From positions 1 through 58,662 of the forward strand of contig JALHMG010000036.1 in NCBI GenBank assembly GCA_022844135.1: 58,662 nucleotides of DNA, given 5' to 3'. A model generated the notes under the pieces. That model was not told the DNA's origin. It did not search any database and saw only the letters and a program-made list of their open reading frames with translations. Source of the stretch: Lysobacterales bacterium (GTDB lineage Bacteria; Pseudomonadota; Gammaproteobacteria; Xanthomonadales; SZUA-5). Made by a program: the position numbers and the translations under genes. Positions 15,518 through 24,311 of this stretch are shown piece after piece. Every line of letters starts with the position of its first letter. Position 1 is the first letter of the stretch.

Positions 15518-16461
15518 CGGGGATTGGCGACTCCATGCGGCACGTGGCCGGTGGGAACATAGCGCGACGCGTTCTCAGCATTGCGGCGTTGATCGTCGAA
15601 AAAGATATCCGCGCCAAAAGCGGCGAGGAACGGTCCTTTGTCGCGACCGCCCAGAAACAGCGCTTCGTCCAGGCGCACGCCCCATTCTCGCAAGGTCAGG
15701 ATCACACGTTTGTGCGCGGGCGCCGAACGCGCGGTCACCAGCGCCGTGCGGATCGGCGAATCCTCGGCGGGAAACGCAGCCTGGATGCGATGCAGCGCAT
15801 GCAGCACGGTGCGAAACGGCCCGCCGCTCAGAGGCTCCTGTGCCAGCGCCTTCTCAGACTCGTGAAAGCGATCCAGTCCTTCCTCGTGACTGACGCGTTC
15901 GGCCTCATCCGAGAACAGCACGGCGTCGCCATCGAAGGCGATGCGCAGCTCCGGATGTGCGCTGCCGCTGGATTTCGACGGCAGGATGCTGGCGGCCGCA
16001 TAACCGGCGTCGAGTGCCTGGCGAACATCGTCGGCGTGCGCCGACAGGAACAGGTTGGCTGCAAACGGCTCGATGTACTGATACGGTGGCGCACCATTGG
16101 TGAACGCCGCGCGGGCGATATCCAGGCCATAGTGTTCGATGGAGTTGAAGATGCGCAGGCCCGAGTTGCCGCTGTTGCGCGATAGCAGGATCACTTCCAC
16201 TTTCGGCGTATCCGGCGCCAGGCGATTCAGTCGCAGCAGCTTTTGCACCAGCACGAAGGCGATGCCGGGCTGCAAGATGTCGTTTTCGTGCGCCAGCTGA
16301 TAGGCCTGATAGGCATCCAGGCCATCGCGTTCGAACAACGCATGTTCGTCCGATAAGTCGAACAGCGCGCGCGAAGAAATGGCGACAACAAGACGGTCGT
16401 TCATCGGAGTCATGGCTGCGATCTTCGCATTTTGCTCTCGCGCTTTGCACAAAGCGTTCAT
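15514..16461 (-). CDS. Cytosolic 5'-nucleotidase (NT5C1/PF06189-like)
   Basis: A 315-residue protein with VAISSRALFDLSDEHALFE, VILLSRNSGNSGLRIFNSIE, LRIAFDGDAVLFSDEAE with the DGD and DEAE acidic motif, and a C-terminal FLGGRDKGPFLAAFGADIFFDD. These fit bacterial 5'-nucleotidases that dephosphorylate nucleoside monophosphates. The start at 16461 has gagga about nine bases upstream; starts at 16413 and 16401 are possible and would avoid closeness to the divergent gene. It is coupled to trmJ by an ATGA overlap. Confidence 0.88.
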   Translation of the reverse strand: MNALCKAREQNAKIAAMTPMNDRLVVAISSRALFDLSDEHALFERDGLDAYQAYQLAHENDILQPGIAFVLVQKLLRLNRLAPDTPKVEVILLSRNSGNSGLRIFNSIEHYGLDIARAAFTNGAPPYQYIEPFAANLFLSAHADDVRQALDAGYAAASILPSKSSGSAHPELRIAFDGDAVLFSDEAERVSHEEGLDRFHESEKALAQEPLSGGPFRTVLHALHRIQAAFPAEDSPIRTALVTARSAPAHKRVILTLREWGVRLDEALFLGGRDKGPFLAAFGADIFFDDQRRNAENASRYVPTGHVPHGVANPR

Positions 16462-16503
16462 TTCCGGGCATCCTCAATCATCGCACGCTTCGGACGCACG
16501 ACC

Positions 16504-19293
16504 TTGGGCATCTGGTGGCTGTTCGGCTTAGGCCTGTTCATTATCCTGTTCGACGAAAACCTTGGCGCCGTGGTCGTCTGGGGGCTGGCTGCCATTGTGC
16601 TCTGGATGTCTGGCCGCCAGCGCGAGCGCATCGACGCGATGGACCGGCAGTTGCACCAGAACCGGGTTGAGATCGCGGCGCTGGAGGCGCGACTGGCGCG
16701 CGTTCGGGCGACACCGCCCGCTGACGCTGCGCCCACTGCTGCCGCCAGCGACAACGCGTCGGCCCAGGCAGCACCCACAGCCAGACCCGACCGGCAAATG
16801 CTCGACGAGCGTGGCTATCCGATCGATGTCCCTGAGGACGCGGCTCCGCGGCCTGCCGACATCGCGCGTGGACCAGCGCGCTTTGAGGCGCGCGAGCCGA
16901 CTCAGGTTCCACCAACTTCGACGCCGAGACCTGCGCCCGCCGTCGCGCGGGCACCTGTCGATCGCGACGCGCTGCCTCCGCCCTTGCCGCCAGAGGACGT
17001 CGGTCCACGCAAACGAGTGTTCGATCCGCCGCCGCTGCGAACCCAGGACGACGCCGTGGGCCGCACCGCGGGCGCGTTGGTGCGCTTTTTCACCGAGGGC
17101 AACGCGCCGGTCAAAGTGGGCGTGTTGCTGGTGCTGGCCGGCATTGGCGCCTTGCTGAAGTACGCTGTCGATCAAGATTGGATCAGCTTTCCACCAACCT
17201 TACGTCTGGCGGCTATCGCAGCCGCCGCGATCGCGGCCTTTGTTTTCGGCTGGCGCCAGAGGGCCACAAAACCGACGTTCTCGTTGACACTTCAAGGCGG
17301 CGCGATCGGCACGCTGTATCTCGTGGTCTACGCTGCGCTGCGGCTGTACCAACTGATTTCGCCAACAACCGCCTTGCTGTTGATGACACTGCTGGCGGGC
17401 GCGGGGCTCATCATCGCGGTCCGGCAATCGGCGCAATTGATTGCAGTGTTCGCGTCGATCGGTGGCTTCGCCGCGCCCATTCTGGCGTCCACCGGCTCGG
17501 GCAACTACGTCGCGTTGTTCAGTTTCTACGCCGTGCTTAACGCGTTCATTTTTGCCGCCGCGTGGATGCGCGCCTGGCGAGCGCTAAACTTGGTCGGCTT
17601 CGTCGCTACTTTTGGCGTGGGCTTGATCTGGGGCGCCCAGTACTACGCACCTGAGCACTTCCGCAACGTCGAGCCCTTCCTGATTCTGTTTTTTCTGTTT
17701 TACGTCGGTGTCGGCTTTTTGTACGCGCTCAAAAAACCCTCTGAGCGCGGCTTGTGGGTCGACGGCACGCTGGTTTTCGGCACGCCGCTGATTGCCTTCG
17801 GCCTGCAATCGGCCTTGCTCGATGGCAACGATCTGCAGCTCGCCTGGAGCGCACTGTTTGTGGCTGCGGTGCATGGTGCGTTAGCGCTGTCGCTGCTCCG
17901 CAAGGAAGGCGCCGAAACGCTGGCCAACAGCTATTTGCTGATCGCCGGCGGCTTCGCCACGGTGGCGGTACCGCTGGCGCTCGGCGCAAAGTGGACGCAG
18001 GGCGTGTGGGCGCTGGAAGGCCTGGCCTTCATCTGGCTGGGCCTGACGCAGCGCAGCGCTGCGCTGCGCGCGATGGGTGGGCTGCTGATGTTCGCCGCCG
18101 GCATCGCATGGCTGTATTTCTACGCCGAGCACAGCGGCGTCGACGACGCCACCGCACGCCTCACCGGCGCCTTGCTCATCGTCGGCAGCGCCTGGATCGG
18201 CACCTGGCTGCTCGATCGCGAGCGTGCCTCGCGGCTGGCGCCGATCCTGTTTATCTTCGGCGCCATCGGATACGCAATCGCCAGCCTCGATCAGATCGAT
18301 GCGCACGCCAACTCCGAGCAGGTGCACTGGGTGGCCCTGCCGTTGGCGCTGCTGATGTTGATCGGCGCGGTCAGCAAGGCGCTCGCCGACTTTTCCAGAA
18401 TGTGTTGGCTAGGCGCGGCTGCCATGGCCGCGGCACTGCCGCTGGCGGCGATGGCGACGGTGGCCCACGACGGCGCGATGAGCGGCAACGCCTGGGCGGT
18501 GTGGATCGCATTCTTCGTTGTTGCGCTCGGCACGCTGCGGACACTAGGCGCGATTCCGCTAGCGCACGCCTCCTGGATCGCCGCGCTCGCATGGCTGGTC
18601 GCGCATGCCGGATACACCAGAGCCGGCGAGGACATCCAACTGTCGGCCGCGATTGTCATGCTGGCGCTGCCGTGGCTGATCGGTGCGCTGCTCGGTTGGC
18701 GCCTGCCACACGTCCTGGCCTGGCCGATGCCACCAGAAAATCGTGTGCAAACACTGGCTACGCCGATGGTCCTGGCGCTCGGCGCGTGGCTGTTTCTCAG
18801 TATCTTCAGTGCCGGGCAATCGCCAACGCTGCCGACAGCGCCGATTTTCAATCCGCTGGAGTTGATGCAGATCGCAGTACTGTTCGTGTTGTGGAAGCTG
18901 AGCGGCGATCTCGACGATCCACGCGCTCTGCGGCAACTCCTGATCGGCGTCGCCTTCGTATTGATCACCGCAGCCACGCTGCGTGGCGTGCATCACCTGG
19001 CCGATCTGCCGTGGTCGATCACGCTCTTTGGCGATCGCATCTCGCAGGCGTCGTTGTCGATCGTCTGGACCGTGCTCGGCATCGGCGCAATGATCGTCGG
19101 CGCGCGCACCTTGCGCCGTCCGCTGTGGATCGCAGGCGTCACGCTCGCAGGCATTGTGGTCGTCAAGCTGCTGATCGTCGATCGCCAGTACCTGGGCGAT
19201 CTGCCGGGCATCGTCGCGTTCCTGGGCGTTGGCATGCTGCTGGCGGTCGTCGGCTATTACGCGCCAGCGCCGCCGAATGAGCGGGCGCAATAG
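16504..19293 (+). CDS. DUF2339 large polytopic membrane protein
   Basis: About 929 residues. An N-terminal double hydrophobic segment (WWLFGLGLFIILFDENLGAVVVWGL) and a coiled region are followed by a Pro/Ala-rich linker (to about residue 190), then more than twenty transmembrane helices to the C-terminus. The segment ALVRFFTEGNAPVKVGVLLVLAGIGALLKYAVDQ and the multi-helix body are typical of DUF2339. Its function is not established. The start is uncertain: TTG at 16504 keeps the first helix and clears the divergent nucleotidase start; TTG at 16432 would overlap that gene and has no ribosome site; ATG at 16606 would lose the helix. Confidence 0.88.
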   Translation: MGIWWLFGLGLFIILFDENLGAVVVWGLAAIVLWMSGRQRERIDAMDRQLHQNRVEIAALEARLARVRATPPADAAPTAAASDNASAQAAPTARPDRQMLDERGYPIDVPEDAAPRPADIARGPARFEAREPTQVPPTSTPRPAPAVARAPVDRDALPPPLPPEDVGPRKRVFDPPPLRTQDDAVGRTAGALVRFFTEGNAPVKVGVLLVLAGIGALLKYAVDQDWISFPPTLRLAAIAAAAIAAFVFGWRQRATKPTFSLTLQGGAIGTLYLVVYAALRLYQLISPTTALLLMTLLAGAGLIIAVRQSAQLIAVFASIGGFAAPILASTGSGNYVALFSFYAVLNAFIFAAAWMRAWRALNLVGFVATFGVGLIWGAQYYAPEHFRNVEPFLILFFLFYVGVGFLYALKKPSERGLWVDGTLVFGTPLIAFGLQSALLDGNDLQLAWSALFVAAVHGALALSLLRKEGAETLANSYLLIAGGFATVAVPLALGAKWTQGVWALEGLAFIWLGLTQRSAALRAMGGLLMFAAGIAWLYFYAEHSGVDDATARLTGALLIVGSAWIGTWLLDRERASRLAPILFIFGAIGYAIASLDQIDAHANSEQVHWVALPLALLMLIGAVSKALADFSRMCWLGAAAMAAALPLAAMATVAHDGAMSGNAWAVWIAFFVVALGTLRTLGAIPLAHASWIAALAWLVAHAGYTRAGEDIQLSAAIVMLALPWLIGALLGWRLPHVLAWPMPPENRVQTLATPMVLALGAWLFLSIFSAGQSPTLPTAPIFNPLELMQIAVLFVLWKLSGDLDDPRALRQLLIGVAFVLITAATLRGVHHLADLPWSITLFGDRISQASLSIVWTVLGIGAMIVGARTLRRPLWIAGVTLAGIVVVKLLIVDRQYLGDLPGIVAFLGVGMLLAVVGYYAPAPPNERAQ

Positions 19294-19309
19294 CGAAAAG
19301 TTCGCAACG

Positions 19310-19327
19310 GGCGCGATGAATCGCGCC
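19310..19327. terminator. Hairpin between convergent DUF2339 gene and potI
   Basis: An inverted repeat ggcgcga-tgaa-tcgcgcc lies 17 bp after the DUF2339 stop, between two convergent genes. There is no strong T run on either side, so it is a weak candidate for a two-way transcript end. Confidence 0.4.
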
Positions 19328-19363
19328 TCTGTCAGACTCGCGGCGCATTTGCCTGATCAGAAA

Positions 19364-20170
19364 TCAACTCGCCGCGACCCGGCTCCGATGCAACATCCAC
19401 CCGACCACGGTGATCACTGCGGTGACAAAAACAATGATCAACGTCGCCAGCGCGTTGACTTCGGGCGTCAGCCCCAGGCGAACCTTGGAATAGACCTCGA
19501 TCGGTAACGTGGTGGAGTTTGGTCCAGACACGAAGCTGGCGATGATCAGATCGTCCAGCGACAGCGTGAATGCCAACAGCCATCCGGCAATCAAGGCCGG
19601 CGCGATGATCGGCAAGGTGACCAGGAAGAACACTTTCCAGGGGCGTGCGCCCAAATCCATCGCCGCTTCTTCGAGGCTGTCGTCGAGCTGCGCGAGGCGC
19701 GATTGCACGATGATGGTGACGTAGCTGGTGCACAGCGTGATGTGAGCGATGGTGATCGTGGTCATGCCGCGCCCGTCGGGCCAGCCGATCAATTGCTGCA
19801 TCGATACAAACAGCAGCAGCGACGACAGGCCCAGCATCACTTCGGGCATCACCAGCGGCGCACTGGTCATGATCGATAGCAGCGTACGTCCGCGAAATCG
19901 CCCCAGGCGCGATAGCGCTAAGCCGGCGAGCGTGCCCAAAGTCACGGCAAACGTTGCGGCTACGGTCGCAACGATGAAACTCTTCTGCGCCGCATCGAGC
20001 AGCGCCTCGTTCTGGAACAGCTCGCCGTACCACTTGGTCGAGAAACCCGCCCAAACCGTGACCAGTCGCGATTCGTTGAAGCTGTAGACGATCAGCGACA
20101 GGATCGGGAAGTACAGGAAGGCGTAGCCGAAGGCCATTGCCGTGTACAACGCATACGGCCGATTCCTCAT
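19364..20170 (-). CDS. potI: Polyamine ABC transporter permease PotI
   Basis: A 268-residue inner-membrane permease with six hydrophobic helices and the BPD_transp_1 coupling motif EEAAMDLGARPWKVFFLVTLP. The segments FSLDD-like LAFTLSLDDLIIASFVSGPNSTTLP and YSFNESRLVTVWAGFSTKWY match PotC/PotI, the second permease of spermidine/putrescine transporters. The start at 20170 (MRNRPYAL) overlaps the potH stop (ATGA at 20167-20170). It is last in the pot operon. Confidence 0.95.
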   Translation of the reverse strand: MRNRPYALYTAMAFGYAFLYFPILSLIVYSFNESRLVTVWAGFSTKWYGELFQNEALLDAAQKSFIVATVAATFAVTLGTLAGLALSRLGRFRGRTLLSIMTSAPLVMPEVMLGLSSLLLFVSMQQLIGWPDGRGMTTITIAHITLCTSYVTIIVQSRLAQLDDSLEEAAMDLGARPWKVFFLVTLPIIAPALIAGWLLAFTLSLDDLIIASFVSGPNSTTLPIEVYSKVRLGLTPEVNALATLIIVFVTAVITVVGWMLHRSRVAAS

Positions 20171-21159
20171 CGCCTCGGCTCCGGCGAGTTTTTCGCCTGA
20201 ACGTATTCGAAGATCAACGTCGGCACCACAATCAGCATCAGCAGCGCGACCGCGATCGCCGACGCCAGCGGCCAATCGGTGTTGGTGAAGAACTCGCTCC
20301 ACAACACGCGGCCGATCATCAGCGAATCGGGGCCACCGAGCAGCTCAGGAATCACGAATTCGCCCACGGCCGGTATGAACACCAGCATCGATCCGGCGAT
20401 CACGCCCGGCATCGACAACGGCAAGGTCACGCGGAAAAACGCCGCCATCGGTCGGCAGCCCAGGTCCGCGGCGGCCTCCAGCAGCAAAGGATCGAGCTTG
20501 ACCAGATTGGCCACCAGCGGCAACACCATGAACGGCAAGTAAGCGTAGACGATGCCGATGTACACGGCGATATCGGTGTGCAGTATTTCCAGCGGTTCCT
20601 GGATCAGCCCCAGCGCCATCAGCGTGTTGTTGAGCACACCATTGCCTTTCAGGATGCCGATCCACGCATAGGTGCGCAGCAATGACGAGGTCCAGAACGG
20701 CAGCACCACGAGCAATAGCAGCGGCAGGCGCCACTTTGAACTGGCGCGCGCTATGCCATAGGCGATCGGGTAGCCGACGAGGAGCGCGAGCACCGTCGAA
20801 ATCGCTGCTGTCTTGAGCGAATTGACGTAGGCATAACAATACAACGAACTCGCCGGATCGCTGCAATCGGCAATCAGCGTGGCGTAGTTCGCAAGGTTGA
20901 AGCGCAGCGACAGGATCTGATCCTCGCCCCAACTCACCAGCGCCGAAAACGGCGGCTGCTCATAACTTGCTTCCGCGAAACTGATCTTCAGCAAGATCAG
21001 CAATGGCAGCAGAAAAAACACCGCCAGCCACACCAGCGGCACGCCAACCACAATCGCCCTTCCCCGCTGATGATGAATCTCCCGCCGCCAGCTGCCGAGC
21101 CACGCGAACATGCGGCGGAAGACGTCGAACCAGAGTTGGGTCCAGGAGAAGGTTTGCAT
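20167..21159 (-). CDS. potH: Polyamine ABC transporter permease PotH
   Basis: A 330-residue permease with a hydrophilic N-terminal arm, a first helix (IVVGVPLVWLAVFFLLPLLILL) and five more helices. The coupling motif is LEAAADLGCRPMAAFFRVTLPLSMPG. FVIPELLGGPDSLMIGRVLWSEFF is typical of PotB/PotH. It forms the heterodimeric channel with PotI for putrescine-type polyamines. A 322-bp gap containing a long inverted repeat separates it from potG upstream, while it is tightly coupled to potI downstream. Confidence 0.95.
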   Translation of the reverse strand: MQTFSWTQLWFDVFRRMFAWLGSWRREIHHQRGRAIVVGVPLVWLAVFFLLPLLILLKISFAEASYEQPPFSALVSWGEDQILSLRFNLANYATLIADCSDPASSLYCYAYVNSLKTAAISTVLALLVGYPIAYGIARASSKWRLPLLLLVVLPFWTSSLLRTYAWIGILKGNGVLNNTLMALGLIQEPLEILHTDIAVYIGIVYAYLPFMVLPLVANLVKLDPLLLEAAADLGCRPMAAFFRVTLPLSMPGVIAGSMLVFIPAVGEFVIPELLGGPDSLMIGRVLWSEFFTNTDWPLASAIAVALLMLIVVPTLIFEYVQAKNSPEPRR

Positions 21160-21234
21160 GGCTACGCTGCTCCAGAACGACCAGGCGCATCAGCCACGGC
21201 GTTCATCGAGTCGACAGGCAACCGAGCTGCTTGG

Positions 21235-21440
21235 AGCGAGGGCACGAGGGCACGAGGGCACGACGGCACGTGCTTCGTTCGAGTGCCAGCACATTGAAAA
21301 GTTTTCGAATCACTGCGCCCGAACCGAATCCGTGACCGTGCTGCGAGTTTGCTCCCGATCGAGAGTTCGCACACATCGCAATATGCGGGCAATCGAACGG
21401 AGCACGTGCCCTCGTGCCCTCGTGCCCTCGTGCCCTCGCT
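21235..21440. repeat. Long inverted repeat built of 8-bp units, between potG and potH
   Basis: The left arm 21235-21274 has agc, three GAGGGCAC units, one GACGGCAC and gtgct. The right arm 21401-21440 has agcac, four GTGCCCTC units and gct. The 40-bp arms pair with a single mismatch. Pairing continues inward, with mismatches, through tcgttcga and tcgaacgg. The loop is about 126 bases. The element fills most of the 322-bp gap inside the pot operon, and no coding sequence was recognised in that gap. Confidence 0.9.
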
Positions 21441-21481
21441 TTTGACAACGTGCATTTGCGAAACCCAGATCGAAAAACAAA

Positions 21482-22624
21482 TCACCCCAACAGCAAAACC
21501 CCATCCTCCGAATCCCAGCTCACGTACACCTCATCCTCCCACCGGTAATGCGGGCGCTCGTAGCGCTGCTCGTGCGTGATCTGCACGCGCACCGTGCGAC
21601 CGAGCGGCGTGAGCAGATGGTAGATCGACACGTCGCCCAGGTAGGCGATGTCGACCACCTTGCCGTGCACCCAGTTCGGTCGTTCGACGGGGCGCTCATC
21701 GTGCACGCTGAGCTTCTCCGGACGAATGGCGACCGCGACCGAGGTGCCGAGCGGCAGTGGATCCAGATGGTCCATCACGAAGGTGTTTTCGAAGCCGTCA
21801 GCCTGAATGCGCACCTCACCATCCAACTGCTCTATCACGCGACCATCGATGATGTTCACCGAACCAATAAACTCGGCAACGAAACGGTTTGCAGGGAACT
21901 CGTACAAATTGGCCGGCGTGTTGACCTGCACAATGCGACCCGCGTCCATCACCGCCACACGCGTCGACATCGTCATCGCTTCTTCCTGGTCGTGCGTGAC
22001 GGTGATGAAGGTGGTGCCGACGCGCTCCTGAATGGTCATCAGCTCGAACTGCGTGTGCTCCCGCAGTTTCTTGTCGAGCGCGCCCAAGGGCTCGTCGAGC
22101 AACAGAAGCTTGGGCTGCTTGGCCAGCGAACGCGCCAGCGCCACGCGCTGACGTTGCCCGCCGGATAACTGATCCGGCCGCCGCGCGCGCAGCTCGCGCA
22201 TTTTCACCAGATCCAACATCGCATCGACGCGCTCGGCGATCTGCGCTTTGGGCATGCGATCTTGCTTCAAACCAAACGCGATGTTTTGCTCCACGGTCAT
22301 ATGCGGAAACAGCGCATAGCTCTGGAACATCATGTTCACGGGCCGCTCGTACGGCGGCATATCGGTGACATCCACCCCATCGATAAGGATGCGCCCGCTA
22401 TTCGGGATTTCCAGGCCGGCCAGAATCCGCAGCAAGGTCGATTTGCCGCAGCCCGAGCCGCCCAGCAAGGAAAAGAACTCGCCCTGATAGACATCGCAGG
22501 ACACGTCGTCGACGGCGTAGGTGTTGCCAAAAGTTTTCGTGATGTTCTGGATGCGCAGAAACGGCCGCGCGTTGGCGTCTTGCCAGGGTTCGAGCGCGGC
22601 CGGGCGGCGGGAGGCTTGGGCCAT
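21482..22624 (-). CDS. potG: Polyamine ABC transporter ATPase PotG
   Basis: A 380-residue ATPase with Walker A GGSGCGKST, Q-loop MMFQSYALFPHMTV, signature LSGGQRQRVALARSL, Walker B LLLDEPLGALD and switch His in VTHDQEEAM. A C-terminal TOBE domain follows, with VAIRPEKLSVHDERP. The fusion of TOBE and the order with potF, potH and potI identify it as PotG/PotA-type. It drives polyamine import. Large gaps of about 320 bp with inverted repeats lie on both sides, so its expression relative to neighbours may be adjusted by RNA structure. Confidence 0.94.
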   Translation of the reverse strand: MAQASRRPAALEPWQDANARPFLRIQNITKTFGNTYAVDDVSCDVYQGEFFSLLGGSGCGKSTLLRILAGLEIPNSGRILIDGVDVTDMPPYERPVNMMFQSYALFPHMTVEQNIAFGLKQDRMPKAQIAERVDAMLDLVKMRELRARRPDQLSGGQRQRVALARSLAKQPKLLLLDEPLGALDKKLREHTQFELMTIQERVGTTFITVTHDQEEAMTMSTRVAVMDAGRIVQVNTPANLYEFPANRFVAEFIGSVNIIDGRVIEQLDGEVRIQADGFENTFVMDHLDPLPLGTSVAVAIRPEKLSVHDERPVERPNWVHGKVVDIAYLGDVSIYHLLTPLGRTVRVQITHEQRYERPHYRWEDEVYVSWDSEDGVLLLG

Positions 22625-22712
22625 TAGCGGGGCCTCGCCTTAGAGCCGCTGCAGATCGAAAGGCCCGGCTTGAGATCGTCGATGAAACTACGTTCGAGCT
22701 GACGAGAGAAAC

Positions 22713-22864
22713 AGCGAGGGCACGAGGGCACGAGGGCACGAGGGCACGTGCGACTCGAAACCTCTCTCAACCCTCGGCTCGCTCGTTTATTGAGATGATC
22801 GAAAATGCACCAATGTTGCAGTGTACACATGCCCTCGTGCCCTCGTGCCCGCGTGCCCTCGCTT
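22713..22864. repeat. Long inverted repeat built of 8-bp units, between potF and potG
   Basis: Four GAGGGCAC units (22716-22747) face four units of the form GTGCCCTC (22829-22860; first unit ATGCCCTC and third GTGCCCGC). Arms of about 36 bases pair with a few mismatches around a loop of about 80 bases. The copy is clearly related to 21235-21440 but has a different loop. The flanking gap 22625-22945 shows no coding sequence. Confidence 0.9.
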
Positions 22865-22945
22865 ATCGCCGCGGGAACACGACGGTGTTCCGGCATTGAT
22901 TGGGTCGAGTACTCAGCGCAACAAAAATCGCCAGAAAACACGCTC

Positions 22946-24028
22946 TCACCGCCCCGTCTTGATCTTCGTCCAAGCCCGCACCCGCGGGCGCTGCTCGGCG
23001 TTGCTGGGCAAGGTGTCGTCGATCAATTTTGCAGCCACCGCTGGCGGCGGATAAATGCCGGGGTCGTTGCGAATCTCCGGATCGACGCTGGGCGTGGCGG
23101 CCTGATTGGCGTTCGCGTAGGTCACGTAGTTGCTGATGCTGGCGATCACCGCCGGGCGCATCAGGTAGTCGAGGAAGGCGTGCGCTTCAGCAACGTTTTT
23201 GGCGTCCTTGGGAATCGCTGCACTATCGACCCAGCGAATCGCGCCTTCTTTGGGAATCGCGTACGCAACTTTGACGCCGTTCTCGGCTTCATCGGCACGA
23301 TCGCGGGCTTGCAACACATCGCCTGAGTAGCCCATCGCGATGCAAATATCGCCATTGGCCAGATCGTCGATGTAGCGGCTCGATGAGAAATAGCGAATGA
23401 AGGGCCGAATCGGCTGATAGAGGTTGGTGACCGCAGTCAAATCCGCGGCGCTGCCGCTCTTGGGTGCTTTACCGAGATAAATCAGGCCAGCGCCCAGGCC
23501 TTCGACTTCATCGTCCAGCAAAGCGATGCCGCAGGCCGACAGTTTCTTGGCAATCGCGGGATCGAACAGCACATTCCAGGAATCGACCTTAAAGTCCTTG
23601 CCCATCACCTGCGCCACTTTCTCGACGTTGTAGCCGATGCCCGTGGTGCCCCACATGTACGGCATCAGATGAGCGTTGCCGGGATCGATCGATGTCAGAC
23701 CCTTGAGCACGTCGGGGTAGAGGTTTTTCCAGTTCGGCAGCTTGGACTTATCCAGTGGCAGATAGAGCCCGGCGGCGATATGTCGCGCGGCGAACGGACG
23801 TGCCGATGGAAACACCAGGTCATAGCCGCTCTTTCCGGCAAGCAACTTGGCCGACAGCACCTCGTTGTTGTCGTACACATCGTAGACCACCTTGATGCCA
23901 GTCTCCTGGGTGAACGAGCGCAAGGCGTCTTCGGTGATGTAGTCCGACCAGTTGTAGACGTTGACCTGCTTCTGCGCCACCGCCACCGACGATATGAGCC
24001 CCAACGCTGCCGCCAGCCATGCCTTCAT
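22946..24028 (-). CDS. potF: Periplasmic putrescine/spermidine-binding protein PotF
   Basis: A 360-residue solute-binding protein. The signal peptide is MKAWLAAALGLISSVAVAQ. Family hallmarks are VNVYNWSDYITEDALRSFTQETGIKVVYDVYDNNEVL, YDLVFPSA, MWGTTGIGYN, IAMGYSGDVLQA and AEAHAFLDYLMRP. It captures polyamines in the periplasm and delivers them to PotGHI. The start at 24028 has ggag about eight bases upstream; the open frame extends 15 codons further without support. It is first in the operon, with a candidate promoter at 24094-24121. Confidence 0.95.
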   Translation of the reverse strand: MKAWLAAALGLISSVAVAQKQVNVYNWSDYITEDALRSFTQETGIKVVYDVYDNNEVLSAKLLAGKSGYDLVFPSARPFAARHIAAGLYLPLDKSKLPNWKNLYPDVLKGLTSIDPGNAHLMPYMWGTTGIGYNVEKVAQVMGKDFKVDSWNVLFDPAIAKKLSACGIALLDDEVEGLGAGLIYLGKAPKSGSAADLTAVTNLYQPIRPFIRYFSSSRYIDDLANGDICIAMGYSGDVLQARDRADEAENGVKVAYAIPKEGAIRWVDSAAIPKDAKNVAEAHAFLDYLMRPAVIASISNYVTYANANQAATPSVDPEIRNDPGIYPPPAVAAKLIDDTLPSNAEQRPRVRAWTKIKTGR

Positions 24029-24093
24029 TCCGATCGCTCCGTCACTAAACCAGTGCATTCGATCATGCGACAAGCGATGCCCGCTGAAAAGCC

Positions 24094-24121
24094 GTTACAC
24101 TCCCCACTTTCGAAACGGCAA
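24094..24121 (-). promoter_or_regulatory. Candidate sigma-70-type promoter for the pot operon
   Basis: On the minus strand TTGCCG (24116-24121) is followed after 16 bases by TGTAAC (24094-24099), about 65 bp before the potF start. The match is reasonable but the call rests on sequence alone. The remaining gap to 24311 carries the two short words also found at 14678-14771. Confidence 0.35.
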
Positions 24122-24311
24122 GATGTATTCGGCAACTGAAGCAGGGGCAAGAGGCGGGTGGCGGAGGCCGAACGTGCCTGGTCGCATCGAATCTTGCGCC
24201 TCTGCCAGGGCTCAAGCGGTCATCGGCACAAGCGAACGGTGCGGCCGCGTCTCCCGTCGCAAGCTGCTGGATAATGCTGGCCGGATCAACACGCGATAAC
24301 AGAGTGCAATT

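Noticed and set aside
16432-16503. Earlier TTG start for the DUF2339 gene
   Set aside because: It would overlap the divergent nucleotidase start and has no ribosome site; the first helix begins only after 16504.
17754-19280. 508-codon frame inside the DUF2339 gene
   Set aside because: It runs in another frame of a clear multi-helix membrane protein and is Arg-rich with no hydrophobic pattern.
21235-22864. CRISPR-like repeats
   Set aside because: Units are 8 bp, directly adjacent and without spacers, and no cas genes are present.
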